A DNA stretch of 64,000 bases from Yinghuangia seranimata (GTDB lineage: Bacteria; Actinomycetota; Actinomycetes; Streptomycetales; Streptomycetaceae). Each line of letters opens with the position of its first letter. Position 1 is the first letter of the stretch. Below, piece by piece: positions 34,124-42,816 of the stretch. Below the pieces are notes generated by a model. The model was not told the DNA's origin. It saw only the letters and a list, made by a program, of their open reading frames with translations, and did not search any database. Both the position numbers and the translations under genes were made by a program. The stretch lies in contig NZ_JASAOI010000057.1 of assembly GCF_029953285.1 (NCBI RefSeq), positions 55,486 to 119,485 on the forward strand. The letters are read 5' to 3'.

Positions 34124-34894
34124 GTGACAACGCACATCGACGAGAAGCGCCATGAACAGCGCGACGAACACGCCGTGACCATCACCGGGTTGACCAAGAG
34201 CTTCGGCACCGGCGCGACACGGTTCCGGGCGCTGACGAGCATCGACCTCACCGTCGCGCCGGGGACCTTCACCGCGATCATGGGGCCGTCGGGCTCGGGC
34301 AAGACGACGCTGTTGAACTGCCTGCTGGGCCTGGAGAAGCCCGACTCCGGCTCGATCCGCATCGGCGGCACGGACATCACCGGCCTCGACGAGACGCGCC
34401 TGGCCGAGATGCGGCGTTCGCACATCGGCGTGGTCTTCCAGTCGTACAACCTGATCCCGTCCCTCACCGTCGCCGACAACATCTCGCTCCCGCTGCGACT
34501 GGCCGGACGCCCGATCGACCCGCGCCGTGTACGGGAACTGGCCGAGACCGTCGGTGTACGGGCCACGCTCGACCGCCGCCCCGCCCAGCTGTCCGGCGGC
34601 CAGCAGCAGCGCGTCGCGTTCGCGCGGGCGCTGGTCACGGACCCGGAGCTGATCGTCGCCGACGAGCCGACGGGCGCGCTGGACACCGCGTCGAGCGACG
34701 TCGTCCTCGGCCTGCTCCGCTCGATCGTCACCGACCTCGGGCAGCGGGTGCTGCTGGTGACCCACGACCCGCGCGCCGCCGCGGTCGCGGACCGTGTGCT
34801 GTTCCTGCGCGACGGACGCTGGCACGGCGAACTCCGCGGCGCCACCGAGGCCCAGATCGCAGCGACCCTCACCGAGCTCGGGCGCCGCTCGTGA
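34124..34894 (+). CDS. ABC transporter ATP-binding protein (MacB/LolD type)
   Basis: 256 aa from GTG 34124. Walker A GPSGSGKTT, Q-loop VVFQSYNLIP, signature LSGGQQQRVAFARAL, Walker B LIVADEPTGALD and H-loop VTHD are all intact. The SYNLIP and GALD features are typical of MacB/LolD ATPases that pair with FtsX-type permeases. Its stop overlaps the GTG of the permease gene (GTGA), so the two are coupled. There is no ribosome site; TACGGT lies 7 nt upstream. Confidence 0.92.
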   Translation: MTTHIDEKRHEQRDEHAVTITGLTKSFGTGATRFRALTSIDLTVAPGTFTAIMGPSGSGKTTLLNCLLGLEKPDSGSIRIGGTDITGLDETRLAEMRRSHIGVVFQSYNLIPSLTVADNISLPLRLAGRPIDPRRVRELAETVGVRATLDRRPAQLSGGQQQRVAFARALVTDPELIVADEPTGALDTASSDVVLGLLRSIVTDLGQRVLLVTHDPRAAAVADRVLFLRDGRWHGELRGATEAQIAATLTELGRRS

Positions 34895-37398
34895 AGACGC
34901 TCGCGCGCCTGACGCTACGCGCCCGCCGGGGCCAGGTCGCCGCGCTGGCCGTGACCGTGTTCTTCTCGGCCGTCCTCGTCGGGGCGTTCGGACTCCTCCT
35001 CGAGACCGGAGCCCGCGGCGAGGTCTCCACCGGCGAGTACCACGCCGCGCCGCTGCTGGTCGCCTCTCGGCAGTCGGTACCCGTCGACGACGACGTCGAT
35101 ATGACGGTCCCCGGAAGGGCTTTGGTGCCCGCCCCACTGCCCGACGAGGTCGCCGAAGCGCTCCCCGGGTCCCGGGTCGTCGCCGACCGCATCGTCGCCG
35201 CGGTCCTCGCCACCCGCGCCGGCGACGCCGAGCAGGTGGACGCCCACCCCTGGTCGGCGTTCGCGCTCGGGAACCGCCGACTGGCCGCAGGACACGCACC
35301 CGCAGGCCCAAACGAGGTCGTGCTGCCCGCCCGCCTCGCCCACGCCCGCGGTCTGGCGCTCGGCGGCGAGGTCCGGCTCGGATTCGGTGACCAGCCCGTC
35401 GAGTTCACCCTCGTGGGCACCACCACCGCCGACGACGCAGGCGTGGACGTCCCGGACGTCTACCTCAGCGACGCCCAGATCCAGGTGCGGGGCAACCCCG
35501 ACCGGAGAGTGGCGGCAATCGGCATCTGGCCGCAGACCGCGGCCGACACCAAAGCACTCGCCCAGCTGGCCGAGCGGAACGGCGCGAGACTGTGGGACCG
35601 CGGCGACCGAGGCCCCGTCGAGGCCGTCGCGCAAGGCAGGGCGAAGGGAACGCTCGTCTCCGCCGCCGGCGCGCTCGGCGCCATCGCCCTCATCGTCGCC
35701 GTCTTCACGGTCATCGCGCTCACGTCCCTCCAAATCCGTGAGCGTTCCCGCGAGTTGGCCATGCTCCGCATCGTCGGCGCCACGCCGCGCCAGGTGAAGC
35801 GGCTGCTGCGCGCGGAGATCCGCATGGTCGCCGGGCTCGCGGGTGTCTCCGGCGGCATCGCCGGACCGTTCGTAGGTGCGGTCATGCTCGGCGTCATCCG
35901 GTCCTGGGGCGTGCTCCCCCGCACCCTCGAGCCGGTGTTCGGCCCGCTGCCCTTCGTCGCGGCGGTCCTGACAGGTTTCCTCGCCGCCGAGGTCGCCACC
36001 CGCGTCGCGGTACGACGAGTCGTACGCGACAGCCCCCTTGCGCAACTCGAGGACGGCGACAGGAGTCCCACCGACGCGCCGCGCACGGGACGCCGCGTCG
36101 TCGTCGGAGTCGGGCTCCTGGCCCTGGGCGTCGTGATGGCGCTGGCGCCGACGTACACCTCCAACATCGACGTCGCCAGCGGACTGCCCGGCATCTCCGG
36201 ACTGGTGATGGCCCTGTCGATCGGCCCGCTGAGCCCGCTCGTCGTACGTGCGGCGACGCGCATCGCGCGCCGACCCGCCGCCCGAACCGCCGCCGCCTAC
36301 ACGGCACTCAACAGCGTCCGCCACCGCGCCGCACGCGTCGGCGGCGCGCTGACCCCGATCGTGCTCGGGGTCGCGCTGAGCGCCGTCCAGCTCTCCGGCG
36401 CGGCGACGGCCGGCGCCGTCGCGGACGCACAGCGCCACGCGGGCAGTCGCGCCGACCTCACCGTGACCGCTCCCGGCCCGGGTATCGGCGCGCGGACGGC
36501 CGAACTCGTAAGCAACGTACCGGGCGTCGGCTCCGCCACCCCGTTCGTGACCACCGGCGTCATCGTCCAGACATCCCCCGGCGGCGGGAACGGCCCCCAG
36601 ACCCTGAAAGCGCTCGGCATCCCCGGCGGCGAGGCGGAGCACTACGCCGACCTCAGGCCCACGAAAGGCGGCGGCCCGATCCGTCTCGCGCAAGGCGACG
36701 TAGCGCTCGGCGTCCTCGGCGCGGCCCAGGTGGGCACCCACGTCGGGGACGACATCACGATCACGCTCCCGGACGGACGGGCCGTCAAACGGCACGTCAC
36801 CGCGCTGTACGAACGCGGCCTCGGCTTCGGCGACGTGCTCCTCCCCCTCGCCGACGTACAGCCGGCCACCGCTTCCGGGCTCGCCTCCGGACTGGCCGTC
36901 ACCGTCCCCGCGTCCGAATCGATCACGCGGGTCGAGAACCGCATCCGAGCCCGACTCGCGGACATGCCAGGGGCCGACGTCACCCGCTCCACACCCGACG
37001 ACGGCGGCGACGCCTCAGCCGGCGAAGCCAAGTTCGGCCTGCTCATCCTGCTGGTCCTCTTCGGCTACATCGCCATCGCCGTCACGAACTCACTTGTCAC
37101 AGCCACGCTTTCCCGCCGACCCGAGTTCGCACTGCTGGGAGCCGTCGGCGCCACACCACGCCAACGCCGCGCGATCCTGCGCTGGGAGGCCGCCGTCCTG
37201 GCCGCCACCGCCTGCATTGTCGGGACCGCGTTCGCACTGCCCGGGCTCGTCGCCATGACCTATGCCCTGAGCAACGGCGAGAGCTTCGTGCCCGCGATCG
37301 ACCCCGTGGTCTTCACCGGCATCGTCACGTTCACGTTCATCCTCGTCTTCACCGCCACCGCCCTCGCGGGCCGAGCCGTCATGCGCGACCGCCGCTAG
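34891..37398 (+). CDS. FtsX-like ABC permease
   Basis: 835 aa. One N-terminal helix (about 11-32), an extracytoplasmic domain, a FtsX block around residue 250-375 (IALTSLQIRERSRELAMLRI and VGATPRQVKRLLRAEI), a central pair of helices, a second extracellular domain, and a second FtsX block (SRRPEFALLGAVGATPRQRR) near 715-830. The duplicated architecture is that of MacB/YtrF-type exporters or mechanotransmitters moving lipoproteins, peptides or antibiotics, driven by the ATPase just upstream. It ends 16 bp from the convergent response-regulator gene. Confidence 0.9.
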   Translation: MKTLARLTLRARRGQVAALAVTVFFSAVLVGAFGLLLETGARGEVSTGEYHAAPLLVASRQSVPVDDDVDMTVPGRALVPAPLPDEVAEALPGSRVVADRIVAAVLATRAGDAEQVDAHPWSAFALGNRRLAAGHAPAGPNEVVLPARLAHARGLALGGEVRLGFGDQPVEFTLVGTTTADDAGVDVPDVYLSDAQIQVRGNPDRRVAAIGIWPQTAADTKALAQLAERNGARLWDRGDRGPVEAVAQGRAKGTLVSAAGALGAIALIVAVFTVIALTSLQIRERSRELAMLRIVGATPRQVKRLLRAEIRMVAGLAGVSGGIAGPFVGAVMLGVIRSWGVLPRTLEPVFGPLPFVAAVLTGFLAAEVATRVAVRRVVRDSPLAQLEDGDRSPTDAPRTGRRVVVGVGLLALGVVMALAPTYTSNIDVASGLPGISGLVMALSIGPLSPLVVRAATRIARRPAARTAAAYTALNSVRHRAARVGGALTPIVLGVALSAVQLSGAATAGAVADAQRHAGSRADLTVTAPGPGIGARTAELVSNVPGVGSATPFVTTGVIVQTSPGGGNGPQTLKALGIPGGEAEHYADLRPTKGGGPIRLAQGDVALGVLGAAQVGTHVGDDITITLPDGRAVKRHVTALYERGLGFGDVLLPLADVQPATASGLASGLAVTVPASESITRVENRIRARLADMPGADVTRSTPDDGGDASAGEAKFGLLILLVLFGYIAIAVTNSLVTATLSRRPEFALLGAVGATPRQRRAILRWEAAVLAATACIVGTAFALPGLVAMTYALSNGESFVPAIDPVVFTGIVTFTFILVFTATALAGRAVMRDRR

Positions 37399-37414
37399 GA
37401 GCGTGGGGACCGGC

Positions 37415-38101
37415 CTACGGCTTGACCAGTCCGCTGCGGTACGCCAGGACGACGAGGTGAACGCGGTCGCGGACGCCGAGTTTGGCCAGCAGCCGGGCCA
37501 CGTGGGTCTTGGCGGTGCCGGGGCTGATGTGGAGACGGCGGCCGATCTCGGCGTTGGACAGGCCTTCGGCGACGAGCAGCAACACCTGGTGCTCGCGATC
37601 GGTGATCACATCCGTGACGGACGCGGCGTCTTTAGCCGGGAGTTCGGCGCCGGTCACGGCCGGAGCAGCCGGAAGAACCGACACAGCGGCGAAGTCCGCG
37701 ATCAGCCGACGGGTGATCGCAGGTGCCAGCAACGCGTCACCCCCTGCAAGCACCTTGACGCCCGCGATGAGATCGGCGGGAGGAACATCCTTGAGAAGGA
37801 AGCCACTTGCCCCGGCACGCAACGCACCGTACACGTACTCAGCCAGGTCGAACGTGGTCAGCATCAGCACCCGAGCAGCGCTCGCGCACGTGATCGCGGC
37901 AGTCGCCTCGATGCCGTCCATGTCCGGCATGCGGATGTCCATCAGCACGACGTCGGGGGCGGTGGTGCGGGTGACGGCGGCGGCTTCGCGTCCGGTGGCT
38001 GCTTCGCCGACCACGGCCAGTTCGGGATCCGTGCCCAGGATGCCGGCCAGTCCGGCCCGCACCAGACGCTGGTCGTCCGCGACCACGACGCGGATCGTCA
38101 T
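37415..38101 (-). CDS. NarL/FixJ family response regulator
   Basis: 228 aa. The receiver holds DD (9-10) and the phospho-acceptor Asp55 in VVLMDIRMPD. The C-terminal LuxR-type helix-turn-helix is TDREHQVLLLVAEGLSNAEI, then GRRLHISPGTAKTHVARLL. Its ATG overlaps the kinase stop (ATGA at 38098-38101), so kinase and regulator are made together. The 22-bp palindrome at 39337 is a likely binding site. Confidence 0.92.
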   Translation of the reverse strand: MTIRVVVADDQRLVRAGLAGILGTDPELAVVGEAATGREAAAVTRTTAPDVVLMDIRMPDMDGIEATAAITCASAARVLMLTTFDLAEYVYGALRAGASGFLLKDVPPADLIAGVKVLAGGDALLAPAITRRLIADFAAVSVLPAAPAVTGAELPAKDAASVTDVITDREHQVLLLVAEGLSNAEIGRRLHISPGTAKTHVARLLAKLGVRDRVHLVVLAYRSGLVKP

Positions 38102-39291
38102 GCCGGGTACGGAAAGGTCGCCCGGACCCGGAAACCCCCGGTCCCCACCGGGCCGAAGTCCAAGGCTCCGCCGTACAGTTCGACACGCTCGCGCATGCCC
38201 GTCAGGCCGCGGCCGGGACGCACCCGCGCCTCCGCTCCGCAGCCTTCGTCGGTGATCTGGACGTCGAGCGCGGCGGTGCCGTGGCGCAGCGCCACCATGG
38301 CGGCGTCCGTCCCGGCGTGCCGGACGACGTTCGTGAGCGACTCCTGGATCACCCGGTACACGCAAAGCCCCAGTCCGGGCGCCAGCTCCCGGGAGGCCGC
38401 GCACGGCACCCCGCCGTCGTCGAGCTCGGTCAGGGAGACAGCCACCCCCGCCTGCGCGATGCGTTCCAGTAGTCGCGGCAAGTCCCCCAGCCCCGGGGCC
38501 GGTTGAAGGGAAAGAGCGTCGGACTGAGGATGCGTGCGCAACACACCCAGCATTCTCCGCAGTTCGTCCAGCGTCTCGCGCCCGGCGTGCTCGATGGCGT
38601 CGAGCGCGGCCGCGGCCTGATCAGGCTGTGTGCCGACGACGAGGTTGCCGTAGCCGGCCTGAACCGTGATGACGCTCATGCCGTGCGCGACCACGTCGTG
38701 CAGCTCGCGGGCGATGCGCAGCCGTTCCTCGGCCGCCTCGCGGCGCGCTTGGTCGACCTCGCGCCGCGCGGCCTCCGCCGCGGCACGCCGACGTTGGCCG
38801 TTGGCGTACCCGGCCACCCAGGCCGCAGTGAACGCGAACGCCACCGGGGCGATCGCACCGTTGTGTTCGAACCTCGGCAGGCCGGTCGCGCCCGCCGCCA
38901 CACAGGCCGCGCCGAGGGCCGGTACGCCGACCCGCAGCGGCGTGCGCCCGGCCACCGCGTACAGCGCCCACACCGCGCCCGGCAGCGCAAGGAAGACGAT
39001 CTGGGCGGACGCCGGCGCCAGGCCGTACGCCGCCAGCGCACACCCGGCCGCCGCCATCGGCCGCCTGCGGCACAGCGCGAGCGGGAGGGCCGCCAGCAAG
39101 GCCCCGGCCGCGGCCGCCGCGCGATGCGGCGTGTCGTGCACCAGCACACCCCAACTCAGCAGCGCGAACACAGCGGCAACGAGACCGTCCGCGAACTGCC
39201 AGTGCCAGGGCCGGATCGGCCGCACCGCGCGGGAAAGCCTGCCGAAACGCATCGCGGTATCGCGCAGAGGTGAGGGCATCGACTCGGCCAT
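38098..39291 (-). CDS. Sensor histidine kinase (HisKA_3, NarL-partner)
   Basis: 397 aa from ATG 39291. Five or six membrane helices (about 34-160) without a large extracellular domain are followed by the H-box RIARELHDVVAHGMSVI (His198), N-box ESLTNVVRHAG and G-box GRGLTGMRERVELYGG. This intramembrane-sensing layout is common for kinases that detect cell-envelope antibiotics and control ABC exporters. TACGCT lies 6 nt before the ATG and no ribosome site is seen. An upstream open frame to 39477 is not the gene. It is divergent from an ABC pair. Confidence 0.9.
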   Translation of the reverse strand: MAESMPSPLRDTAMRFGRLSRAVRPIRPWHWQFADGLVAAVFALLSWGVLVHDTPHRAAAAAGALLAALPLALCRRRPMAAAGCALAAYGLAPASAQIVFLALPGAVWALYAVAGRTPLRVGVPALGAACVAAGATGLPRFEHNGAIAPVAFAFTAAWVAGYANGQRRRAAAEAARREVDQARREAAEERLRIARELHDVVAHGMSVITVQAGYGNLVVGTQPDQAAAALDAIEHAGRETLDELRRMLGVLRTHPQSDALSLQPAPGLGDLPRLLERIAQAGVAVSLTELDDGGVPCAASRELAPGLGLCVYRVIQESLTNVVRHAGTDAAMVALRHGTAALDVQITDEGCGAEARVRPGRGLTGMRERVELYGGALDFGPVGTGGFRVRATFPYPA

Positions 39292-39297
39292 GCCCCG

Positions 39298-39303
39298 AGC
39301 GTA
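39298..39303 (-). promoter_or_regulatory. -10 hexamer of the kinase operon
   Basis: Minus-strand TACGCT ends 6 nt before ATG 39291; leaderless start. Confidence 0.45.
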
Positions 39304-39336
39304 GGCGCGCCCCCACCCCGCGGCATCGCTCGCGAG

Positions 39337-39358
39337 GCGTATGCCGCGCGGCATACGC
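39337..39358. promoter_or_regulatory. Perfect 22-bp palindrome between kinase and ABC operons
   Basis: Left arm GCGTATGCCGC (39337-39347) followed directly by its reverse complement (39348-39358), no spacer. The centre is about 56 bp upstream of the inferred kinase start, a usual activator position for NarL-type regulators, and 122 bp upstream of the ABC gene. Confidence 0.7.
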
Positions 39359-39469
39359 GCGCCCGAGATCAGGCCGCACGGCAGACGCGCACCCCGCCGC
39401 CCGGGCGGCAGCGTGGAAGCCGCCGGTCGGGCCTCGCCGCCGGAAGACCCCAGGAGGACACGAACGCCG

Positions 39470-40210
39470 ATGATCACCGCAGCTCACCTCACCAAACGCT
39501 TCACCCGCAAACGCCGCCCCGCCGTCGACGACCTCTCCTTCACCGTGTCCCCCGGCCGCGTCACCGGCCTGGTCGGTCCCAACGGCTCCGGCAAGTCGAC
39601 CACCATGCGCATGATCCTCGGCCTGGACACCCCCGACGCCGGCCGGGCCCTCGTCGGCGGGCGGCGCTACCGCGAACTGCGCTGCCCCCTGCGCACCGTC
39701 GGGGCGGTGCTGGACGCCGGGGCCGTCCACCCCGGCCGCAGCGCCCGCGACCACCTGCGCTGCCTGGCCGTCACCCACGGGATCGGCGTGCGGCGCGTCG
39801 ACGACGTGCTGGCCGTGGTCGGGCTCGCCGACGCCGCACGCGCCAGGATCCGAACCTACTCGCTCGGCATGCGCCAACGCCTCGGCGTAGCAGCGGCGTT
39901 GCTCGGCGATCCCGCCGTGCTCGTCCTCGACGAGCCGGTCAACGGACTCGATCCCGAAGGCGTCCGGTGGATCCGCGGCCTGATGCGGGACCTGGCCTCG
40001 GAGGGCCGCACGGTGCTGGTCTCCAGCCACCTGATGAGCGAGATGGCGCAGACCGCCGACCACGTCCTGGTCATCGGCCGCGGCCGCCTGCTCGCCGACG
40101 CGCCGCTGGCCGAGTTCACCCGTGACGAGCCGTTCGAGGACGCCTACTTGCGCCTGACCGCCGACGTCGCCGACCACCGCACGTGCCCTGGAAGGACCCC
40201 CGCCCCGTGA
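39470..40210 (+). CDS. ABC transporter ATP-binding protein (antibiotic/Na+ exporter type)
   Basis: 246 aa. Walker A GPNGSGKST, Q-loop region LDAGAVHPGRS, signature YSLGMRQRLGVAAALLG, Walker B VLVLDEPVNGLDP, H-loop SSHL. The H-P-G-R-S after the Q-loop and NGLDP are typical of DrrA/NatA-like ATPases of the antibiotic-export group. AGGAGG lies upstream of ATG 39470. It overlaps the permease start by GTGA. Probably controlled by the divergent two-component system. Confidence 0.92.
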   Translation: MITAAHLTKRFTRKRRPAVDDLSFTVSPGRVTGLVGPNGSGKSTTMRMILGLDTPDAGRALVGGRRYRELRCPLRTVGAVLDAGAVHPGRSARDHLRCLAVTHGIGVRRVDDVLAVVGLADAARARIRTYSLGMRQRLGVAAALLGDPAVLVLDEPVNGLDPEGVRWIRGLMRDLASEGRTVLVSSHLMSEMAQTADHVLVIGRGRLLADAPLAEFTRDEPFEDAYLRLTADVADHRTCPGRTPAP

Positions 40211-41007
40211 CCACCGATGCCGGGCGCGGCCCGGGTTTCCGCGGCGCCGTCGCCGCCGAACTGCTCAAACTCCGCTCCCTCCGCTCGACGTACCTCACCC
40301 TCGCCTTCGCCGTCGCGACGGGCCTGGTCTTCGGGATCACCGACACCGCCTCCACAGCCCGCCATTGGGCGACGATGACCGCGGCCGAACGCGCGGACTT
40401 CGATCCCGTCGGAACCTCGCTCAACGGCTACGAGTTCGGCCTGCTCGCCTTCGGTGTCCTTGGCGTGCTGGCCGCGAGCAGCGAGTACGGCACCGGACAG
40501 ATCCGCGCCACGCTGACCGCCGTCCCCGACCGCGCGGCCGTCTTCGCCGCCAAGGCGCTCGTGGTCGGCGGACTCGGCCTGCTGCTCGGCGAGGCCGCCG
40601 CGTTCACCAGCTTCGGGCTCGGCCAATGGATGCTGGCCCGCGAGCACTTGGACGCCTCTCTCACCGAACCGGGCGTCCTGCGGGCCGTCGTGTGCGCGGG
40701 GCTGTACCTCGGCGTCATGGCCGTCGTCGGCCTCGGCCTCGGCGCGCTGATCCGGCACACCGCCGGCGCGATCGGGGCTCTGTTCGCCCTCGCCTACCCC
40801 GCCTATGCGGCGGCCCGGTCCTTCGAGTCGTGGACCTACCTGCCAGACCACCTGCTGCTCAGCAACGCCGCCACCGTCCTCGCCCAAGCGCACCCACCCG
40901 AGGCCCAACCGCGGGTCCCCGGGCTGGAGTTCGCCCTGTTCGACCTGGCGCTCTACACCGCGGCGGCGCTCGTACTCGGCGCATGGCGGTTCCGCCGGGA
41001 CCCGTAA
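40207..41007 (+). CDS. ABC-2 type permease
   Basis: 266 aa from GTG 40207, overlapping the ATPase stop, with AAGGA 9 nt upstream. The pattern AAELLKLRSLRSTYLTLAFA at the N-terminus and six hydrophobic helices match ABC-2 permeases of the bacitracin/lantibiotic-immunity kind. Partner of the preceding ATPase. It ends 32 bp from the convergent MarR gene. Confidence 0.88.
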   Translation: MTTDAGRGPGFRGAVAAELLKLRSLRSTYLTLAFAVATGLVFGITDTASTARHWATMTAAERADFDPVGTSLNGYEFGLLAFGVLGVLAASSEYGTGQIRATLTAVPDRAAVFAAKALVVGGLGLLLGEAAAFTSFGLGQWMLAREHLDASLTEPGVLRAVVCAGLYLGVMAVVGLGLGALIRHTAGAIGALFALAYPAYAAARSFESWTYLPDHLLLSNAATVLAQAHPPEAQPRVPGLEFALFDLALYTAAALVLGAWRFRRDP

Positions 41008-41038
41008 GAGCGACGGCCGGCATGCCGCCGCGAAACTC

Positions 41039-41503
41039 CTACGACACGTCCCGCTTTGCCGTCGCCAGGACGCGCAGGGCCTGCGTCAGCACCGCGGCCT
41101 CCCGGTCGCCGAGCGGGGCGAGGAACGCCCGTTCGGCGGCCTGGCGGGCCTCTTCCGCGTCGGCCCGCACCCGCTTGCCGCGCGTCGTCAGCTCGACGAC
41201 GTTGCGGCGACGGTCCTCTTCGCTGCGGCGCCGCTCCACCAGGCCCTTGGCCTCCAGGGCGTCCACGAGCGCGACCATCGTCGTACGGTCGACGCCCAGC
41301 CGCTGCGCGGCATCCAGCTGCGACAGCGGACGGCTGGCGGCCAGCACCGCGAGGACCGCCAACTCGCGTGCGTCCAGCCCGAACCGGGCCAGCGCGGGCT
41401 CGGCGTGCTCGGCCAGCCGCAACTGCGCGTGCTTGAGCAGGTATCCCAACCGCGCGCCGAGCAACTCCTCGACCGCGCCCGTCCCGTCGTCATCGGCTGC
41501 CAT
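41039..41503 (-). CDS. MarR family transcriptional regulator
   Basis: 154 aa from ATG 41503. LSQLDAAQRLGVDRTTMVAL is the helix-turn-helix and ERRRSEEDRRRNVVELTTRG the wing. A TAGGAT hexamer lies 7 nt before the ATG, so it may be leaderless, although AGGAT could also act as a ribosome site. It is divergent from the LLM gene at 41566 across only 62 bp that hold a large palindrome, so it most likely controls that gene and itself. Confidence 0.88.
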   Translation of the reverse strand: MAADDDGTGAVEELLGARLGYLLKHAQLRLAEHAEPALARFGLDARELAVLAVLAASRPLSQLDAAQRLGVDRTTMVALVDALEAKGLVERRRSEEDRRRNVVELTTRGKRVRADAEEARQAAERAFLAPLGDREAAVLTQALRVLATAKRDVS

Positions 41504-41510
41504 GCCGCAC

Positions 41511-41558
41511 ATCCTACCTTTGAACTGATGGTCAGCGATGCTGACGATCATCTATGGT
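41511..41558. promoter_or_regulatory. Divergent promoters with MarR palindrome
   Basis: Minus-strand -10 TAGGAT (41516-41511) and plus-strand -10 TATGGT (41553-41558) face outward, each 7 nt from a start codon. Between them a 25-bp palindrome (41526-41550) has core arms GTCAGC and GCTGAC around GAT, plus outer TGAT/ATCA. One bound dimer would cover both. Confidence 0.65.
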
Positions 41559-41565
41559 GACTGTC

Positions 41566-42486
41566 ATGGCTGCCGACACCACCTCGACCAGCACACTCCG
41601 CTTCGGCGTCAAGACGACGCCCATGCACCTCACTTACGACGAGATCCTCCGCGTCTGGGAGGAGGCCGACGAACTACCCGAACTCGACGACGCCTGGCTG
41701 TGGGACCACCTGATGCCGCTCGCCGGACCGCCCGGCGGCGCCATCCTGGAAGGCTGGACGCTGCTGGCCGCTCTCGCCGCCCGCACCACGCGACTCCACC
41801 TCGGGCTGCTGGTCACCAGCAACCGCCTGCGCTCCCCCGCCCACCTCGGGAAGATCGCCACCACCGTCGACGTCGTCTCCCGGGGACGCCTGGTCATGGG
41901 CCTCGGGGTCGGCGGCACCCGGCAACCCACGGGCCCCAACCCGGCCGTGGCCGAGTACGCCGCGTACGGATTCCCGCTCCCGAGCCCGGGCGAAGCCCTG
42001 GCCCGCCTCACCGAGACCATCGCGATCCTGCGCCGCATGTGGACCGACGAAGGCTTCGACCACGACGGCCCGTTCACCACCCTGCGCGGCACCCGCAACG
42101 GCCCCGGTCCGGTCCGCCCCGGCGGCCCGCCGCTGCTGCTCGGCGGCTGGGGCGACCGCATGCTGCGGATCGTCGCCGAGCACGCCGACATCTGGAACGT
42201 GCCCGGCCCGCCGCACAACAGCACCGCCTGGGTCGCCGACCGCACCCGCGCCCTCGACGCCCACTGCGCCGCGGTCGGCCGCGACCCCGCCGAGATCAGC
42301 CGTTCCGCCCAGATCATCGTCGACTACGCCGACCCCGCCACCACCCGCACCCACGTCCACGCCCTGGCCGCCGCCGGCATCGGCCACGTCGTCCTCGCGC
42401 TCCCCCGCCCCTATCCGACCAAGGCCGCACGATGGCTCGTCGACGAGATCGTCACGCCGGTCCGGGAGACCATCCAACGCTACTGA
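41566..42486 (+). CDS. LLM-class flavin-dependent oxidoreductase
   Basis: 306 aa from ATG 41566, picked because TATGGT lies exactly 7 nt upstream; the first ATG (41554) falls inside that hexamer. RFGVKTTPMHLTYDEILRVW, RTTRLHLGLLVTSNRLRSPA and GRLVMGLGVGGTRQPTGPNP belong to the luciferase-like TIM barrel. Cofactor FMN or F420 cannot be decided. It is probably repressed by the divergent MarR. Confidence 0.85.
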   Translation: MAADTTSTSTLRFGVKTTPMHLTYDEILRVWEEADELPELDDAWLWDHLMPLAGPPGGAILEGWTLLAALAARTTRLHLGLLVTSNRLRSPAHLGKIATTVDVVSRGRLVMGLGVGGTRQPTGPNPAVAEYAAYGFPLPSPGEALARLTETIAILRRMWTDEGFDHDGPFTTLRGTRNGPGPVRPGGPPLLLGGWGDRMLRIVAEHADIWNVPGPPHNSTAWVADRTRALDAHCAAVGRDPAEISRSAQIIVDYADPATTRTHVHALAAAGIGHVVLALPRPYPTKAARWLVDEIVTPVRETIQRY

Positions 42487-42816
42487 ACGGCATTACCGCT
42501 TCTGCCCCTTCAGCCGAACAACGGTCCCGCGCCGGACTCCTACGCGCAGCAAGCACGAAGTCCGTCCAGGAGTCCCACGCCGCGACCCGCGCCTACGCCA
42601 AGGAGGCCGCGAAAAGCGGCGGTTGGCGCACGATCACGCTGCGGTTCCTGACCACACAGGTGTTCGCGCGCCAAGACGACGACCTGTTGTCCATGAAGGG
42701 CCCATCCGGGTGGCACCCGGCGTCGACATGCGGCTGGACCGGGGCTGCGCACGCCGCGGAGCGTAGGTTGCAACCAACCCGTCCGTCGGGTCGGGGGTGA
42801 CCCGAGGGAGTTCAGC
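42487..42816. other. 330-bp region without a recognisable gene
   Basis: Open frames here (for example 42540-42836 minus) have no family features and no good ribosome site, and overlap the lipase start. It should hold the lipase promoter and the LLM terminator, but I see neither clearly. Confidence 0.5.
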
